In this document: piece after piece, positions 17,763 to 26,253 of the stretch | How the letters are laid out: the number at the start of each line of letters is the position of its first letter | How positions within the stretch are numbered: the first letter of the stretch is position 1 | NCBI GenBank assembly: GCA_965222655.1 | Contig: CBDCUP010000003.1 | Coordinates: 620,001 to 684,000, forward strand | Direction of reading: 5' to 3' | Source of the DNA: CAUZIZ01 sp965222655 | Lineage (GTDB): Bacteria > Acidobacteriota > UBA6911 > RPQK01 > JAJDTT01 | DNA: 64,000 nt | Notes under the pieces: generated by a model | The model's database searches: none | Told to the model about the DNA's origin: nothing | The model's input: only the letters and a program-made list of their open reading frames with translations | Position numbers and translations under genes: made by a program

Positions 17763-18272
17763 ATGATTCGACTGACTAAAGAGACTGATTACGGCATCGT
17801 CCTTCTATCCCACTTTGCGGGTGAAGGGGTGGGCTCCACCTATAGCGCCCGTGTTCTGGCGGCTGAAACACAGATTCCACTGCCCATGGTCAGCAAGATC
17901 CTCAAAGTGTTGGCACGTGAGGGATGGCTGGTCTCGCAGAGAGGTGCGAAGGGCGGATACACTCTTGCTCAACAGCCTGACACCATTTCGGTTGCCGAGA
18001 TTATCAAAGGGATTGAAGGGCCCATTGCCATCACGGAATGCGTGGAAGCCCCCGGTGATTGCAGGCAGGAATCGGTGTGCCGTACTCGTCACAACTGGAA
18101 GATGATCAATCGCACCGTCCGGAGAGCCCTGGAAACGATTACCCTGTCGGATATGGCCGCGCCAATGACGGATCGTCTAGTCACCCTGGATCCAGTTCCT
18201 GCTGGGTTCGACTACCGATCGCCTTCAGAAGAGGATCGAGACGCCTCTCGTTTTTTGATGGATAAAGGATAA
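17763..18272 (+). CDS. Rrf2-family iron-sulfur regulator of the SUF operon
   Basis: A 169-residue winged-helix transcription factor of the IscR/SufR-like Rrf2 family. It starts MIRLTKETDYGIVLL, with recognition helix PLPMVSKILKVLAREG and wing RGAKGGYTLA. Three cysteines and a histidine, ECVEAPGDCRQESVCRTRH (about 95-113), have the spacing of [2Fe-2S] ligands, so it probably senses cluster status. It lies first in the SUF operon, 18 bp before sufB, and likely autoregulates. It differs from IscR by one extra residue between the first two Cys and between the third Cys and His. Confidence 0.9.
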   Translation: MIRLTKETDYGIVLLSHFAGEGVGSTYSARVLAAETQIPLPMVSKILKVLAREGWLVSQRGAKGGYTLAQQPDTISVAEIIKGIEGPIAITECVEAPGDCRQESVCRTRHNWKMINRTVRRALETITLSDMAAPMTDRLVTLDPVPAGFDYRSPSEEDRDASRFLMDKG

Positions 18273-18290
18273 GAGGCTGAAAGGATTGAT

Positions 18291-19739
18291 ATGTCGAGTG
18301 AGACACAGCGGATAGAAGAGTTTACCAGTCAAGAATACAAATATGGATTCGTTACCGATGTCGATACCGACTCGGTACCACCGGGACTTAGCGAGGAGAT
18401 CGTCGCGCATATTTCCCGGAAGAAGGAGGAACCCTCCTGGTTGCTTGATTGGCGCCTGAAGTCCTACCGGCACTGGTTGACCATGGCTGAGCCCGAGTGG
18501 CCCAAAGTGCACCACCCCCCGATCGACTATCAGGACATCATCTACTACTCGGCCCCCAAGACGAGCGAGGACGGGCCCAAGAGCCTGGACGACATCGACC
18601 CGGAAATCCGCGAGACCTATGAAAAGCTGGGGATCCCGCTTAAGGAGCAGGAGATTCTAGCCGGCGTAGCCGTGGATGCGGTCTTCGATAGCGTCTCGGT
18701 GGCAACCACCTTCAAAGCAAAGCTCTCGGAGCTGGGAATCATCTTTTGCTCCTTTAGCGAGGCGGTCAAGGAACACCCGGACCTGGTCAAGCAGTATCTA
18801 GGTTCGGTCGTACCCACCACTGACAATTTCTTCGCAGCCTTGAACTCGGCAGTCTTCACGGATGGATCTTTTGTATACGTGCCCAAGGGTGTTCGCTGTC
18901 CCATGGAGTTGTCGACCTATTTCCGGATCAATGCCGCCAAGACCGGACAGTTCGAGCGCACGCTCATTATTGCTGACGAAGGAGCCTACGTCAGCTACCT
19001 GGAAGGATGTACGGCTCCCATGAGGGATGAGAATCAACTTCATGCTGCCGTGGTGGAGTTGGTCGCGCTGGACGATGCGGAGATCAAGTACTCGACCATC
19101 CAGAACTGGTACCCGGGAGACAAGGACGGCAAAGGCGGAATCTACAATTTCGTCACCAAGCGGGGCAAGTGCCAGGGGGTGAATTCGAAGATCTCCTGGA
19201 CCCAGGTCGAGACGGGGTCGGCAATTACCTGGAAATACCCAAGCTGCATCCTGATTGGAGACAATTCGGTAGGCGAGTTTTATTCCGTCGCGCTGACCAA
19301 TAATCACCAGCAGGCGGACACCGGGACGAAGATGATCCATATTGGAAAGAACACCCGCAGCAACATTGTCTCGAAAGGCATCTCGGCGGGTTATGGACAG
19401 AACACCTATCGGGGTCTGGTGCGGATCGGCAGCAAGGCCACGGGTGCCAGGAACTATACCCAGTGCGACTCCATGTTGATGGGAGACCAGTGTGGAGCCC
19501 ACACCTTTCCCTACATTGAGGTCAACAACAGTACGGCTCACATGGAGCACGAGGCGTCTACCTCCAAGATCGGCGAGGATCAGATTTTTTACTGTCAGCA
19601 ACGTGGCCTCTCGGCTGAGGATGCGGTTTCCATGATCGTCAACGGATTCTGTAAGAAGGTGATCAAGGAGCTCCCCATGGAGTTCGCCGTGGAGGCCCAG
19701 AAACTGCTCAGTATCAGCCTGGAAGGAAGTGTGGGCTAG
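18291..19739 (+). CDS. sufB: Fe-S cluster assembly scaffold SufB
   Basis: Scaffold of the SufBCD complex on which Fe-S clusters are built. At 482 residues it is full length. It contains SFVYVPKGVRCPMELSTYFR, the right-handed beta-helix core (EGCTAPMRDENQLHAAVVEL), and GARNYTQCDSMLMGDQCGAHT. MEHEASTSKIGEDQIFYCQQRG carries the conserved SufC-contacting C-terminal part. It is the second gene of the SUF operon and is separated from sufC by a 161-bp gap. Confidence 0.97.
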   Translation: MSSETQRIEEFTSQEYKYGFVTDVDTDSVPPGLSEEIVAHISRKKEEPSWLLDWRLKSYRHWLTMAEPEWPKVHHPPIDYQDIIYYSAPKTSEDGPKSLDDIDPEIRETYEKLGIPLKEQEILAGVAVDAVFDSVSVATTFKAKLSELGIIFCSFSEAVKEHPDLVKQYLGSVVPTTDNFFAALNSAVFTDGSFVYVPKGVRCPMELSTYFRINAAKTGQFERTLIIADEGAYVSYLEGCTAPMRDENQLHAAVVELVALDDAEIKYSTIQNWYPGDKDGKGGIYNFVTKRGKCQGVNSKISWTQVETGSAITWKYPSCILIGDNSVGEFYSVALTNNHQQADTGTKMIHIGKNTRSNIVSKGISAGYGQNTYRGLVRIGSKATGARNYTQCDSMLMGDQCGAHTFPYIEVNNSTAHMEHEASTSKIGEDQIFYCQQRGLSAEDAVSMIVNGFCKKVIKELPMEFAVEAQKLLSISLEGSVG

Positions 19740-19900
19740 CCTTTTCTCACCTGCTCTACCCGACCGTCTGGATGCCCATCGCTCTTTCCGGTGAAACTTC
19801 GAGAATGCCAAGCCGGGGCGATAGTGAGGGTTGAGCAGTTACCCCGAAAGAAGGCTATCCCCAGGATCGAATCAAGCATAAGGAGAGTTGCGGAAAAGTC

Positions 19901-20662
19901 ATGTTGGAAATCAGAAATCTACATGTGAAAGCAGAAGACCAGGAGATCCTGCGAGGGATCAATCTGAAGGTAGGACCAGGGGAGATCCACTCGATCATGG
20001 GTCCCAACGGTTCTGGAAAAAGCACGCTGGCCCAGGTTCTTGCTGGCCGAGATTCCTATGAAGTCACACAGGGAGAGGTCTTGTTCGAAGGAAAGGACCT
20101 GCTGGAAATGGCGCCTGAAGAGAGGGCACGAGAAGGTCTCTTCATGGCCTTTCAGTATCCCGTGGAGATCCCTGGCGTAAGCAATACGTATTTTCTGAGA
20201 GCGGCCCTCAATGCAGTTCGGACTCATCAGGGTTTGGAAGAAATCGATGCCATGGATTTTCTTTCGCTGGTGCGAGAGAAAATCAAGCTCTTGAAGGTCG
20301 ATGAAAGTCTGTTGAGCCGTCCCGTGAACGAGGGGTTCTCAGGGGGAGAGAAGAAACGGAACGAGATCTTCCACATGGCGGTCTTGGAACCCAAACTTGG
20401 TGTTTTGGACGAGACGGATTCGGGTCTGGACATCGACGCGCTGAAGATCGTAGCCGAAGGCGTCAACACGATGCGCAGCAAAGATCGATCCATGGTCGTC
20501 ATCACTCACTATCAGCGGCTGCTCGACTACATCGTTCCCGACTTCGTTCACGTTCTCTACCAGGGACGCATTGTGAAGTCAGGAGGCAAGGAGCTGGCAC
20601 TGGAACTTGAGGAAAAGGGTTATTCGGATCTACGGGTGGAAGGCGCAACGGCGCTGACTTGA
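19901..20662 (+). CDS. sufC: Fe-S cluster assembly ATPase SufC
   Basis: ABC-type cytosolic ATPase that powers conformational change of SufBD. The 253-residue protein has Walker A GPNGSGKST (about 36-44), the Q-loop MAFQYP, the SufC signature FSGGEKKRNEI, and Walker B VLDETDSGLDID. Length and motifs are canonical. It has no membrane partner; SufB and SufD flank it. Confidence 0.97.
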   Translation: MLEIRNLHVKAEDQEILRGINLKVGPGEIHSIMGPNGSGKSTLAQVLAGRDSYEVTQGEVLFEGKDLLEMAPEERAREGLFMAFQYPVEIPGVSNTYFLRAALNAVRTHQGLEEIDAMDFLSLVREKIKLLKVDESLLSRPVNEGFSGGEKKRNEIFHMAVLEPKLGVLDETDSGLDIDALKIVAEGVNTMRSKDRSMVVITHYQRLLDYIVPDFVHVLYQGRIVKSGGKELALELEEKGYSDLRVEGATALT

Positions 20663-20692
20663 TCGTTTCCCGGAAGAAAAGGGATTGAATCA

Positions 20693-22048
20693 ATGGCTGA
20701 GGCGGTTAAGGCGGAAACAGAGACCTATCTCGCGGATTTCCTAGGGCTGGAAACTGAATTTCCAGGCGAGCCCCCCTGGTTGCGGGACCTGCGTCGGAGC
20801 GCCCTGGCGCGCTTCTCCGAGCTGGGGTTTCCCACGATCCGCGACGAGGAGTGGCGCTACACCAACGTTGCGCCTATCGCCAGGACCACCTTCCAGGCAC
20901 CAGTACCGGTGCATCCCCGAGCGGTAGCCGAAAAACTCAACCAGGCTCCACTGGTGAACCTTGAATCCCCCAAGATGGTTTTCGTCAACGGAATCTATTC
21001 GTCCGAACTGAGTTCTTTGCAGGGTCTCTCCTCGACGCTTCGGGTGAGCAGTCTCTCTGAAGCCTTGGCGGACTTTCCTGAAGAGGTAGAGCCGCACCTC
21101 GCTCGCTATTCGGGAGGTCAGGATAACGCCTTCAGCGCGCTCAATACTGCCCTTATGAGGGACGGCACTTTCATCCATGTCCCTGCCGGGACCGTGGTAG
21201 AGCATCCGATCCAGTTGCTCTACATCTCCTTTGGTTCTCAGGCGCAGGACCCGTTGGTTACCCACCCTCGGAACCTGATTGTGGTTGATCCGAATAGTCA
21301 GTTGGTCGTTTTCGAGACCTACCTTGGGATGGAAAGCTCGGTTTATTTGACGAATCCTGTGGTGGAGCTGTCCGCGGGAGAAAATTCGGTGATCGATTAC
21401 TACCGGCTCCAGCAGGAGTCGCAAGAAGCTTTTCATGTGTCCACCGTGCAGATTCAGCAGGCTAGTAATAGCACGGTGAGATCACACTTCATCGATGTGG
21501 GTGGTGCTCTGGTAAGAAACAATCTCAGCGCTGTGCTCGCCGGAGAGGGCGCGGCCACGACTCTCAACGGCCTCTTTCTGGTCTCCTCGAGCCGCCACGT
21601 CGACAACCACACTCGAATAGAACATGCCGCCCCACATTGCGACAGCCGTGAGCTCTACAAGGGGATCCTTCGAGACAAGTCAAGAGCAGTCTTCCACGGC
21701 CGAATCGTAGTCCAGCCGGGAGCCCAGAAGACCGACTCGAAGCAAACCAACAGCAACCTACTGCTTTCCGACGAAGCCCTGGTCAACACCAAGCCACAGT
21801 TGGAAATCTACGCGGACGATGTCAAGTGCACCCACGGGGCCACAATCGGGCAGCTGGATGAGGAGGCGATCTTCTACTTGCGATCGCGTGGTATCTCGGA
21901 GGAAGCGGCCCGTAGCATTCTGGTCCACGGTTTCGCCAAAGACATGCTCGGGCAAGTGCGACTGGAACCGCTGCGCCAGCAGCTGAGCAATCTCCTGTTC
22001 GAGTGGTTGCCGCAGGGCCAGCTCTTGAAGGAGGCCATGGTCTCATGA
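20693..22048 (+). CDS. sufD: Fe-S cluster assembly protein SufD
   Basis: SufB paralogue that completes the SufBC2D complex. The 451-residue product has EEWRYTNVAP near the N-terminus. Its beta-helix core ends with VKCTHGATIGQLDEEAIFYLRSRGI, the family hallmark containing the His and Cys-proximal region. Its stop overlaps the sufS ATG (ATGA). Confidence 0.96.
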   Translation: MAEAVKAETETYLADFLGLETEFPGEPPWLRDLRRSALARFSELGFPTIRDEEWRYTNVAPIARTTFQAPVPVHPRAVAEKLNQAPLVNLESPKMVFVNGIYSSELSSLQGLSSTLRVSSLSEALADFPEEVEPHLARYSGGQDNAFSALNTALMRDGTFIHVPAGTVVEHPIQLLYISFGSQAQDPLVTHPRNLIVVDPNSQLVVFETYLGMESSVYLTNPVVELSAGENSVIDYYRLQQESQEAFHVSTVQIQQASNSTVRSHFIDVGGALVRNNLSAVLAGEGAATTLNGLFLVSSSRHVDNHTRIEHAAPHCDSRELYKGILRDKSRAVFHGRIVVQPGAQKTDSKQTNSNLLLSDEALVNTKPQLEIYADDVKCTHGATIGQLDEEAIFYLRSRGISEEAARSILVHGFAKDMLGQVRLEPLRQQLSNLLFEWLPQGQLLKEAMVS

Positions 22049-23316
22049 GCGCCAGCCACAGAACCGTAGCAGCAGATATTCGCCAGGGAGAGAACCTCTG
22101 GCTCGATGTCGAGAAGATCCGGGCGGATTTTCCGGTTCTCCAACAGGAGATCCACGGACAGCCACTGGCATATCTGGACAATGCGGCCACCAGCCAGAAG
22201 CCCCAGGTCGTCCTTGATGCCATCCAAAGGGCCTACGCTTGGGACAATGCGAATATCCATCGTGGGGTTCATGAGCTGAGTGTGCGTGCGACCGAGGCCT
22301 TCGAAGCGTCCCGGCGCACGGTTCAGCAGACCATCAGCGCCGCTCACTCCCGGGAGATCATCTTTGTCCGAGGCACGACGGAGGCGATCAATCTGGTAGC
22401 CCATAGCTATGGAGGTCGGCATGTCCGTCAGGGTGACGAGATCATCATTTCGGCCATGGAGCACCACTCCAACATCGTTCCATGGCAGATCCTTTGCGAA
22501 GAAAAAGGAGCTCGCCTGAGGGTGATACCGGTTGCGGATAATGGCGAGCTGCTTCTGGACGACTATGGAAAACTCCTGAATTCCAAGACAAGGCTCGTGG
22601 CGATTGCCCACGTCTCCAGTGTCCTGGGCTCGATCAACCCGGTCCGAAGAATGATCGAGATGGCGCATGCGGGGGATGTTCCCGTTCTCCTTGACGGCGC
22701 CCAGGCCATACCCCACTTCAAAGTGAATGTGCGTGAGCTCGATTGTGATTTCTATGCTTTTTCCGGACACAAGGTTCTAGGGCCAACTGGTATTGGTGTC
22801 CTGTATGGAAAGGAAGATCTGCTTGAATCCATGCCCCCCTACCAGACGGGTGGGAGCATGATTGAGTCGGTGAGCTTCGAAAAGACCACCTATGCAGGCT
22901 TGCCCGAGAAGTTCGAGGCAGGAACTCCGCACATCGCAGGCGGAATCGGTCTTGGCCCCGCACTCGACTATCTCAACGCCCTGGACCTGAATCGTGTCAA
23001 AGCCTACGAAGACGATCTCCTTGCCTATACGACGGAACGTCTACTGGAGATTCCCGGATTGAGAATTCTAGGCCTGGCAAGGGAAAAGGTAGGAGTAGTC
23101 TCCTTCGTGCACGAGGATATTCATCCACACGATATTGGGACGATTCTCGATCGGGAGGGAGTTGCCATTCGGACTGGTCACCACTGTGCCCAGCCACTGA
23201 TGGACCGGTTCCGCGTTCCCGCCACTGCTCGCGCGTCCCTTTCTTTCTACAATACCCGGGACGAGGTAGACCGTCTGGCCCAGGGACTCTTGAAGGCACT
23301 TGAGGTATTCAGCTGA
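22045..23316 (+). CDS. sufS: Cysteine desulfurase SufS
   Basis: PLP enzyme that strips sulfur from cysteine for cluster assembly. From ATG 22045 the protein is 423 residues and belongs to the class II (SufS) desulfurases. It has YLDNAATSQKP, ANIHRGVHELS and the PLP lysine in FYAFSGHKVLGPTGIGVLYG. The persulfide cysteine is in RTGHHCAQPLMDRF. The frame extends upstream to 22003 inside sufD, but the overlapping ATGA is the natural start. It is paired with SufU rather than SufE. Confidence 0.97.
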   Translation: MSASHRTVAADIRQGENLWLDVEKIRADFPVLQQEIHGQPLAYLDNAATSQKPQVVLDAIQRAYAWDNANIHRGVHELSVRATEAFEASRRTVQQTISAAHSREIIFVRGTTEAINLVAHSYGGRHVRQGDEIIISAMEHHSNIVPWQILCEEKGARLRVIPVADNGELLLDDYGKLLNSKTRLVAIAHVSSVLGSINPVRRMIEMAHAGDVPVLLDGAQAIPHFKVNVRELDCDFYAFSGHKVLGPTGIGVLYGKEDLLESMPPYQTGGSMIESVSFEKTTYAGLPEKFEAGTPHIAGGIGLGPALDYLNALDLNRVKAYEDDLLAYTTERLLEIPGLRILGLAREKVGVVSFVHEDIHPHDIGTILDREGVAIRTGHHCAQPLMDRFRVPATARASLSFYNTRDEVDRLAQGLLKALEVFS

Positions 23317-23771
23317 TGTCTGAGTTGGAAGCGCTCTACCAGGAAGTCATTCTGGATCACAATAAGCGCCCCAGAAATTTCAAGGTGCTCGAAAATGCGA
23401 ACCGCAAGGCCGAGGGCTTCAATCCCCTCTGTGGCGATCGCGTGACCGTCTATCTTGAAGTCGAGGGCGACGTTGTGAAAGATCTGGCGTTTCAGGGCTC
23501 CGGCTGCGCAATCTCGATGGCGTCCTCTTCTATCATGACCGAGTCTCTCAAAGGCAAGTCTCTGGTAGAGGTGGAGCGTCTCTGGAAGACATTTCACGAC
23601 CTTGTGACGGGCGAGGAGTCGGACCTGTCGTCAGGTCAGACAGATGTGGGAAAGCTAGCTGTTTTTGGTGGTGTCAGCAATTATCCCGTACGAGTGAAGT
23701 GTGCGACCTTGACCTGGCACACCCTGCAGGCGGCCCTGCGGGAAACGCAAACGGCGAGCTCCACCGAGTAA
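23316..23771 (+). CDS. sufU: Zinc-dependent sulfurtransferase SufU
   Basis: Accepts persulfide sulfur from SufS and passes it to SufB. The 151-residue, IscU-fold protein has the three conserved cysteines in NPLCGDRV, GSGCAIS and RVKCATLTW, and the SufU-type insertion between the second and third cysteines (HDLVTGEESDLS). The ATG overlaps the sufS TGA by one base. SufS-SufU pairing is typical of Gram-positive bacteria and several other phyla. Confidence 0.94.
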   Translation: MSELEALYQEVILDHNKRPRNFKVLENANRKAEGFNPLCGDRVTVYLEVEGDVVKDLAFQGSGCAISMASSSIMTESLKGKSLVEVERLWKTFHDLVTGEESDLSSGQTDVGKLAVFGGVSNYPVRVKCATLTWHTLQAALRETQTASSTE

Positions 23772-23808
23772 TTCGTGTGCAGACTCCCCGCCCCCGGAGG
23801 ACTCTTAA

Positions 23809-24195
23809 ATGGACGAGGAAGCCAAGGCCATGACCCAGCCCGAGCCAAGCAAAGAGGAAAACCCATCGGCTGATGCCAGCTCGAACGGAGGAGAAACGAT
23901 CGAGCAGCTAGCCATCGAAATGCTCCGCACCTGCTACGATCCTGAAATCCCCGTCGACATCTACGAATTGGGATTGGTCTACGAGATCATCCCGAAATCG
24001 CCGGACTCCTTAGAGGTCAAGATGACTCTGACTTCCCCCAGCTGTCCAGTGGCAGAGTCACTTCCGTTGGAGGTGGAATCCAAGCTTCGAGGACTCCCAG
24101 GCATCGAGAAAGTAAACGTCGAAGTGGTCTGGGATCCCCCCTGGACCATGGACAGCATGTCCGAGGCTGCCAAGCTGCAGCTCGGTCTGCTTTAA
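23809..24195 (+). CDS. sufT: SufT-like MIP18/DUF59 family Fe-S maturation protein
   Basis: A 128-residue protein of the MIP18 (DUF59) family, acting in late Fe-S cluster delivery. The conserved core (about 32-115) has DPEIPVDIYELGLVY, MTLTSPSCPVA with the reactive cysteine, and VEVVWDPPWTMDSMSEAAK. The first 30 residues are acidic and disordered. It closes the SUF operon 37 bp after sufU. The start could instead be the second ATG at 23830. Confidence 0.9.
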   Translation: MDEEAKAMTQPEPSKEENPSADASSNGGETIEQLAIEMLRTCYDPEIPVDIYELGLVYEIIPKSPDSLEVKMTLTSPSCPVAESLPLEVESKLRGLPGIEKVNVEVVWDPPWTMDSMSEAAKLQLGLL

Positions 24196-24198
24196 GTA

Positions 24199-24226
24199 GG
24201 CACTTCGTGCCGACGGCCAAGGCCGT
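24199..24226. other. Two adjacent small hairpins after the SUF operon
   Basis: GGCAC-TTC-GTGCC (24199-24211) is followed by ACGGCC-AA-GGCCGT (24213-24226), just 3 bases after the SufT-like stop codon. They may help to end or stabilise the SUF transcript. There is no T-tract, so this is not a standard Rho-independent terminator. Confidence 0.4.
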
Positions 24227-24310
24227 AAAAGGCTGTTTCGGGACACCCCGGCTGTGACGAAAGGGCGGTCTCAGAGAACAGCTCACTTGATTGAAATTCC
24301 GAGACTGTTA

Positions 24311-24328
24311 AGGGTCTGCGCAAGAATA
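24311..24328. repeat. Solitary MITE end
   Basis: AGGGTCTGCGCAAGAATA is identical over 18 bases to the left end of the 62701-62883 element. No matching inverted end follows before glmS, so this is probably a truncated or decayed copy. It lies in the 219-bp gap between the SUF operon and glmS. Confidence 0.6.
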
Positions 24329-24414
24329 CGAGGCCTGGTCTCGGGTCCCAGGCGTCCAATGCAGCCCCTGACGGCAAGTAGTGCCGGCGGGCCGTGCTAG
24401 AATGCGAGACGGCT

Positions 24415-26241
24415 ATGTGTGGAATCATCTGCTATCTCGGGAACCGCTCTGCCTCACCTATCCTGGTCAATGGCCTGAGAAGGCTGGAATACCGCGGCTA
24501 TGACTCCAGCGGGTTGGCTGTGCTCGGTAGCGGTGAAATCCAGTGCGAAAGAGCCGTCGGCAAGATCGATGCTCTAAGCAGACAGCTCGAGGGAAAGGAA
24601 CTGAAGGGCAAGGCGGGTATTGCCCACACGCGTTGGGCAACACACGGAAAGCCCACAGTGGAGAATGCCCATCCGCACAGCGACTGCGAAGAACGCATTT
24701 TCGTCGTTCACAACGGAATCGTCGAAAATTATCAAAGCTTGAGAAATGACCTGATTAGAAAAGGGCACACGTTCAGGTCGGAAACCGACACTGAGGTGTT
24801 GGCTCATCTAATCGAGGACCATTATCAAGGGGACCTCGAAACGGCGGTGCGGAACGCGCTGCAGGAAGTCGAGGGTACCTATGGAATAGGTGTGATCTGC
24901 TCAGATCAGCCCCGTCAGATCGTCGTCGCCCGTCTCGGTAGTCCCCTGATTCTCGGCTTGGGCAATGACGAAGTCCTTGCAGCCTCAGACGCCTCGGCCC
25001 TTCTCACCCACACACGCGAAGCCATTTATCTAAAGGATGGGGACGTGGCCGTCTTGGATCACAGCGGCTTCCAGGTCAGCAATCTTCACGGAAAAGCAGC
25101 CTCCCGGGATGTCCAGATCCTCGAGTGGGATGAGCAGGCGGTGGACCGGAGCGGCTATCGCCATTTCATGCTCAAGGAGATCTTTGAGCAACCTCAGGTT
25201 TTGACTGACGCAATTCGAGGTCGTCTGATCGAGGAGGAGGGGATCGCCAAACTCGGCGGCCTCGAATCCGTGAGCGATCGGCTTCTGCAGATGAGACGGC
25301 TGATAGTTTTGGCTTGTGGGACCTCCTTCTACGCTGGCCTTCTCGGGCGCTATATCGTCGAGACCTGCACCAACTTTCCGGTGGAAGTGGATCTGGCGTC
25401 GGAGTTCCACTATCGCAAGCTGAATCTGGAATCAGGAACCACCGTGTTGGCTATAAGCCAGTCGGGCGAGACGTTGGACACGCTTGCAGTGATTCGTGAG
25501 ATAAGGCGGCGAGGGGCGCTGGCCCTGGGTTTGGTCAATGTGGTCGGCAGCTCGATCGCACGAGAAACGGATGCAGGGATCTACAATCACGCCGGCCCGG
25601 AGATCGGAGTTGCTTCGACAAAGGCCTTCCTATCTCAGGTGACGATCCTTTACCTGATCGCTCTTTTGCTGGGTAGGCACCAGCAGATGTCGTTGAGCGA
25701 AGGCCAGGACTTCGTTCGAGAGCTTCGAGAGCTTCCCGACAAGATCCAATCTATCTTGGATCGAGCTACAGCGATTGAACGAATCGGCAGCAAGTATGCC
25801 CAGTACCACAACTTCCTCTACGTAGGGCGAAAGTTCAGCTATCCGGTTGCATTGGAGGGAGCACTGAAGCTGAAGGAGATCTCCTACCTGCACGCCGAAG
25901 GATATGCGGCCGGTGAGATGAAACACGGCCCGATCGCTTTGATCGACGATCGGTTCCCGTGTGTTTGCCTGGCACCTCGCGACAGTGTCTACCACAAAAT
26001 GGTCAGCAACATTCAGGAGATCAAGGCCCGTGGTGGCCCAGTCATTGCCGTTGGGACAGAAGGAGACACCGAACTGCAAGATCTGGCCGATGATTTCATA
26101 GGAGTTCCTCCCACCGACGAGATCTTCACTCCTTTCCTTACCGTCGTACCCCTGCAGCTGCTCGCCTACTACATCGCGCATGCCAACGGCCGCGAGATCG
26201 ATCAGCCTCGAAACCTGGCCAAATCGGTCACGGTGGAATGA
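24415..26241 (+). CDS. glmS: Glutamine-fructose-6-phosphate aminotransferase
   Basis: Makes glucosamine-6-phosphate for cell-wall and lipopolysaccharide synthesis. From ATG 24415 the 608-residue protein starts MCGIICYLGNR, so Cys1 is the N-terminal nucleophile after Met removal. The class II glutaminase domain spans about 2-220 (RGYDSSG, HTRWATHG, HNGIVENY). Two SIS sugar isomerase domains follow, with LACGTSFYAGL, SQSGETLDTLA, GPEIGVASTKAF and KLKEISYLHAEGYAAGEMKHGP. It ends with the typical LAKSVTVE. No glmS ribozyme is visible upstream. Confidence 0.97.
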   Translation: MCGIICYLGNRSASPILVNGLRRLEYRGYDSSGLAVLGSGEIQCERAVGKIDALSRQLEGKELKGKAGIAHTRWATHGKPTVENAHPHSDCEERIFVVHNGIVENYQSLRNDLIRKGHTFRSETDTEVLAHLIEDHYQGDLETAVRNALQEVEGTYGIGVICSDQPRQIVVARLGSPLILGLGNDEVLAASDASALLTHTREAIYLKDGDVAVLDHSGFQVSNLHGKAASRDVQILEWDEQAVDRSGYRHFMLKEIFEQPQVLTDAIRGRLIEEEGIAKLGGLESVSDRLLQMRRLIVLACGTSFYAGLLGRYIVETCTNFPVEVDLASEFHYRKLNLESGTTVLAISQSGETLDTLAVIREIRRRGALALGLVNVVGSSIARETDAGIYNHAGPEIGVASTKAFLSQVTILYLIALLLGRHQQMSLSEGQDFVRELRELPDKIQSILDRATAIERIGSKYAQYHNFLYVGRKFSYPVALEGALKLKEISYLHAEGYAAGEMKHGPIALIDDRFPCVCLAPRDSVYHKMVSNIQEIKARGGPVIAVGTEGDTELQDLADDFIGVPPTDEIFTPFLTVVPLQLLAYYIAHANGREIDQPRNLAKSVTVE

Positions 26242-26253
26242 TCGGCGGCCGCT

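Noticed and set aside
18798..19811. A 337-codon minus-strand frame opposite sufB
   Set aside because: It is antisense to a clear, full-length sufB and has no recognisable protein features.
24229..24414. glmS ribozyme or GlcN6P-responsive element
   Set aside because: No glmS ribozyme core is recognised, and the family is mostly restricted to Firmicutes; the gap instead holds a MITE end.
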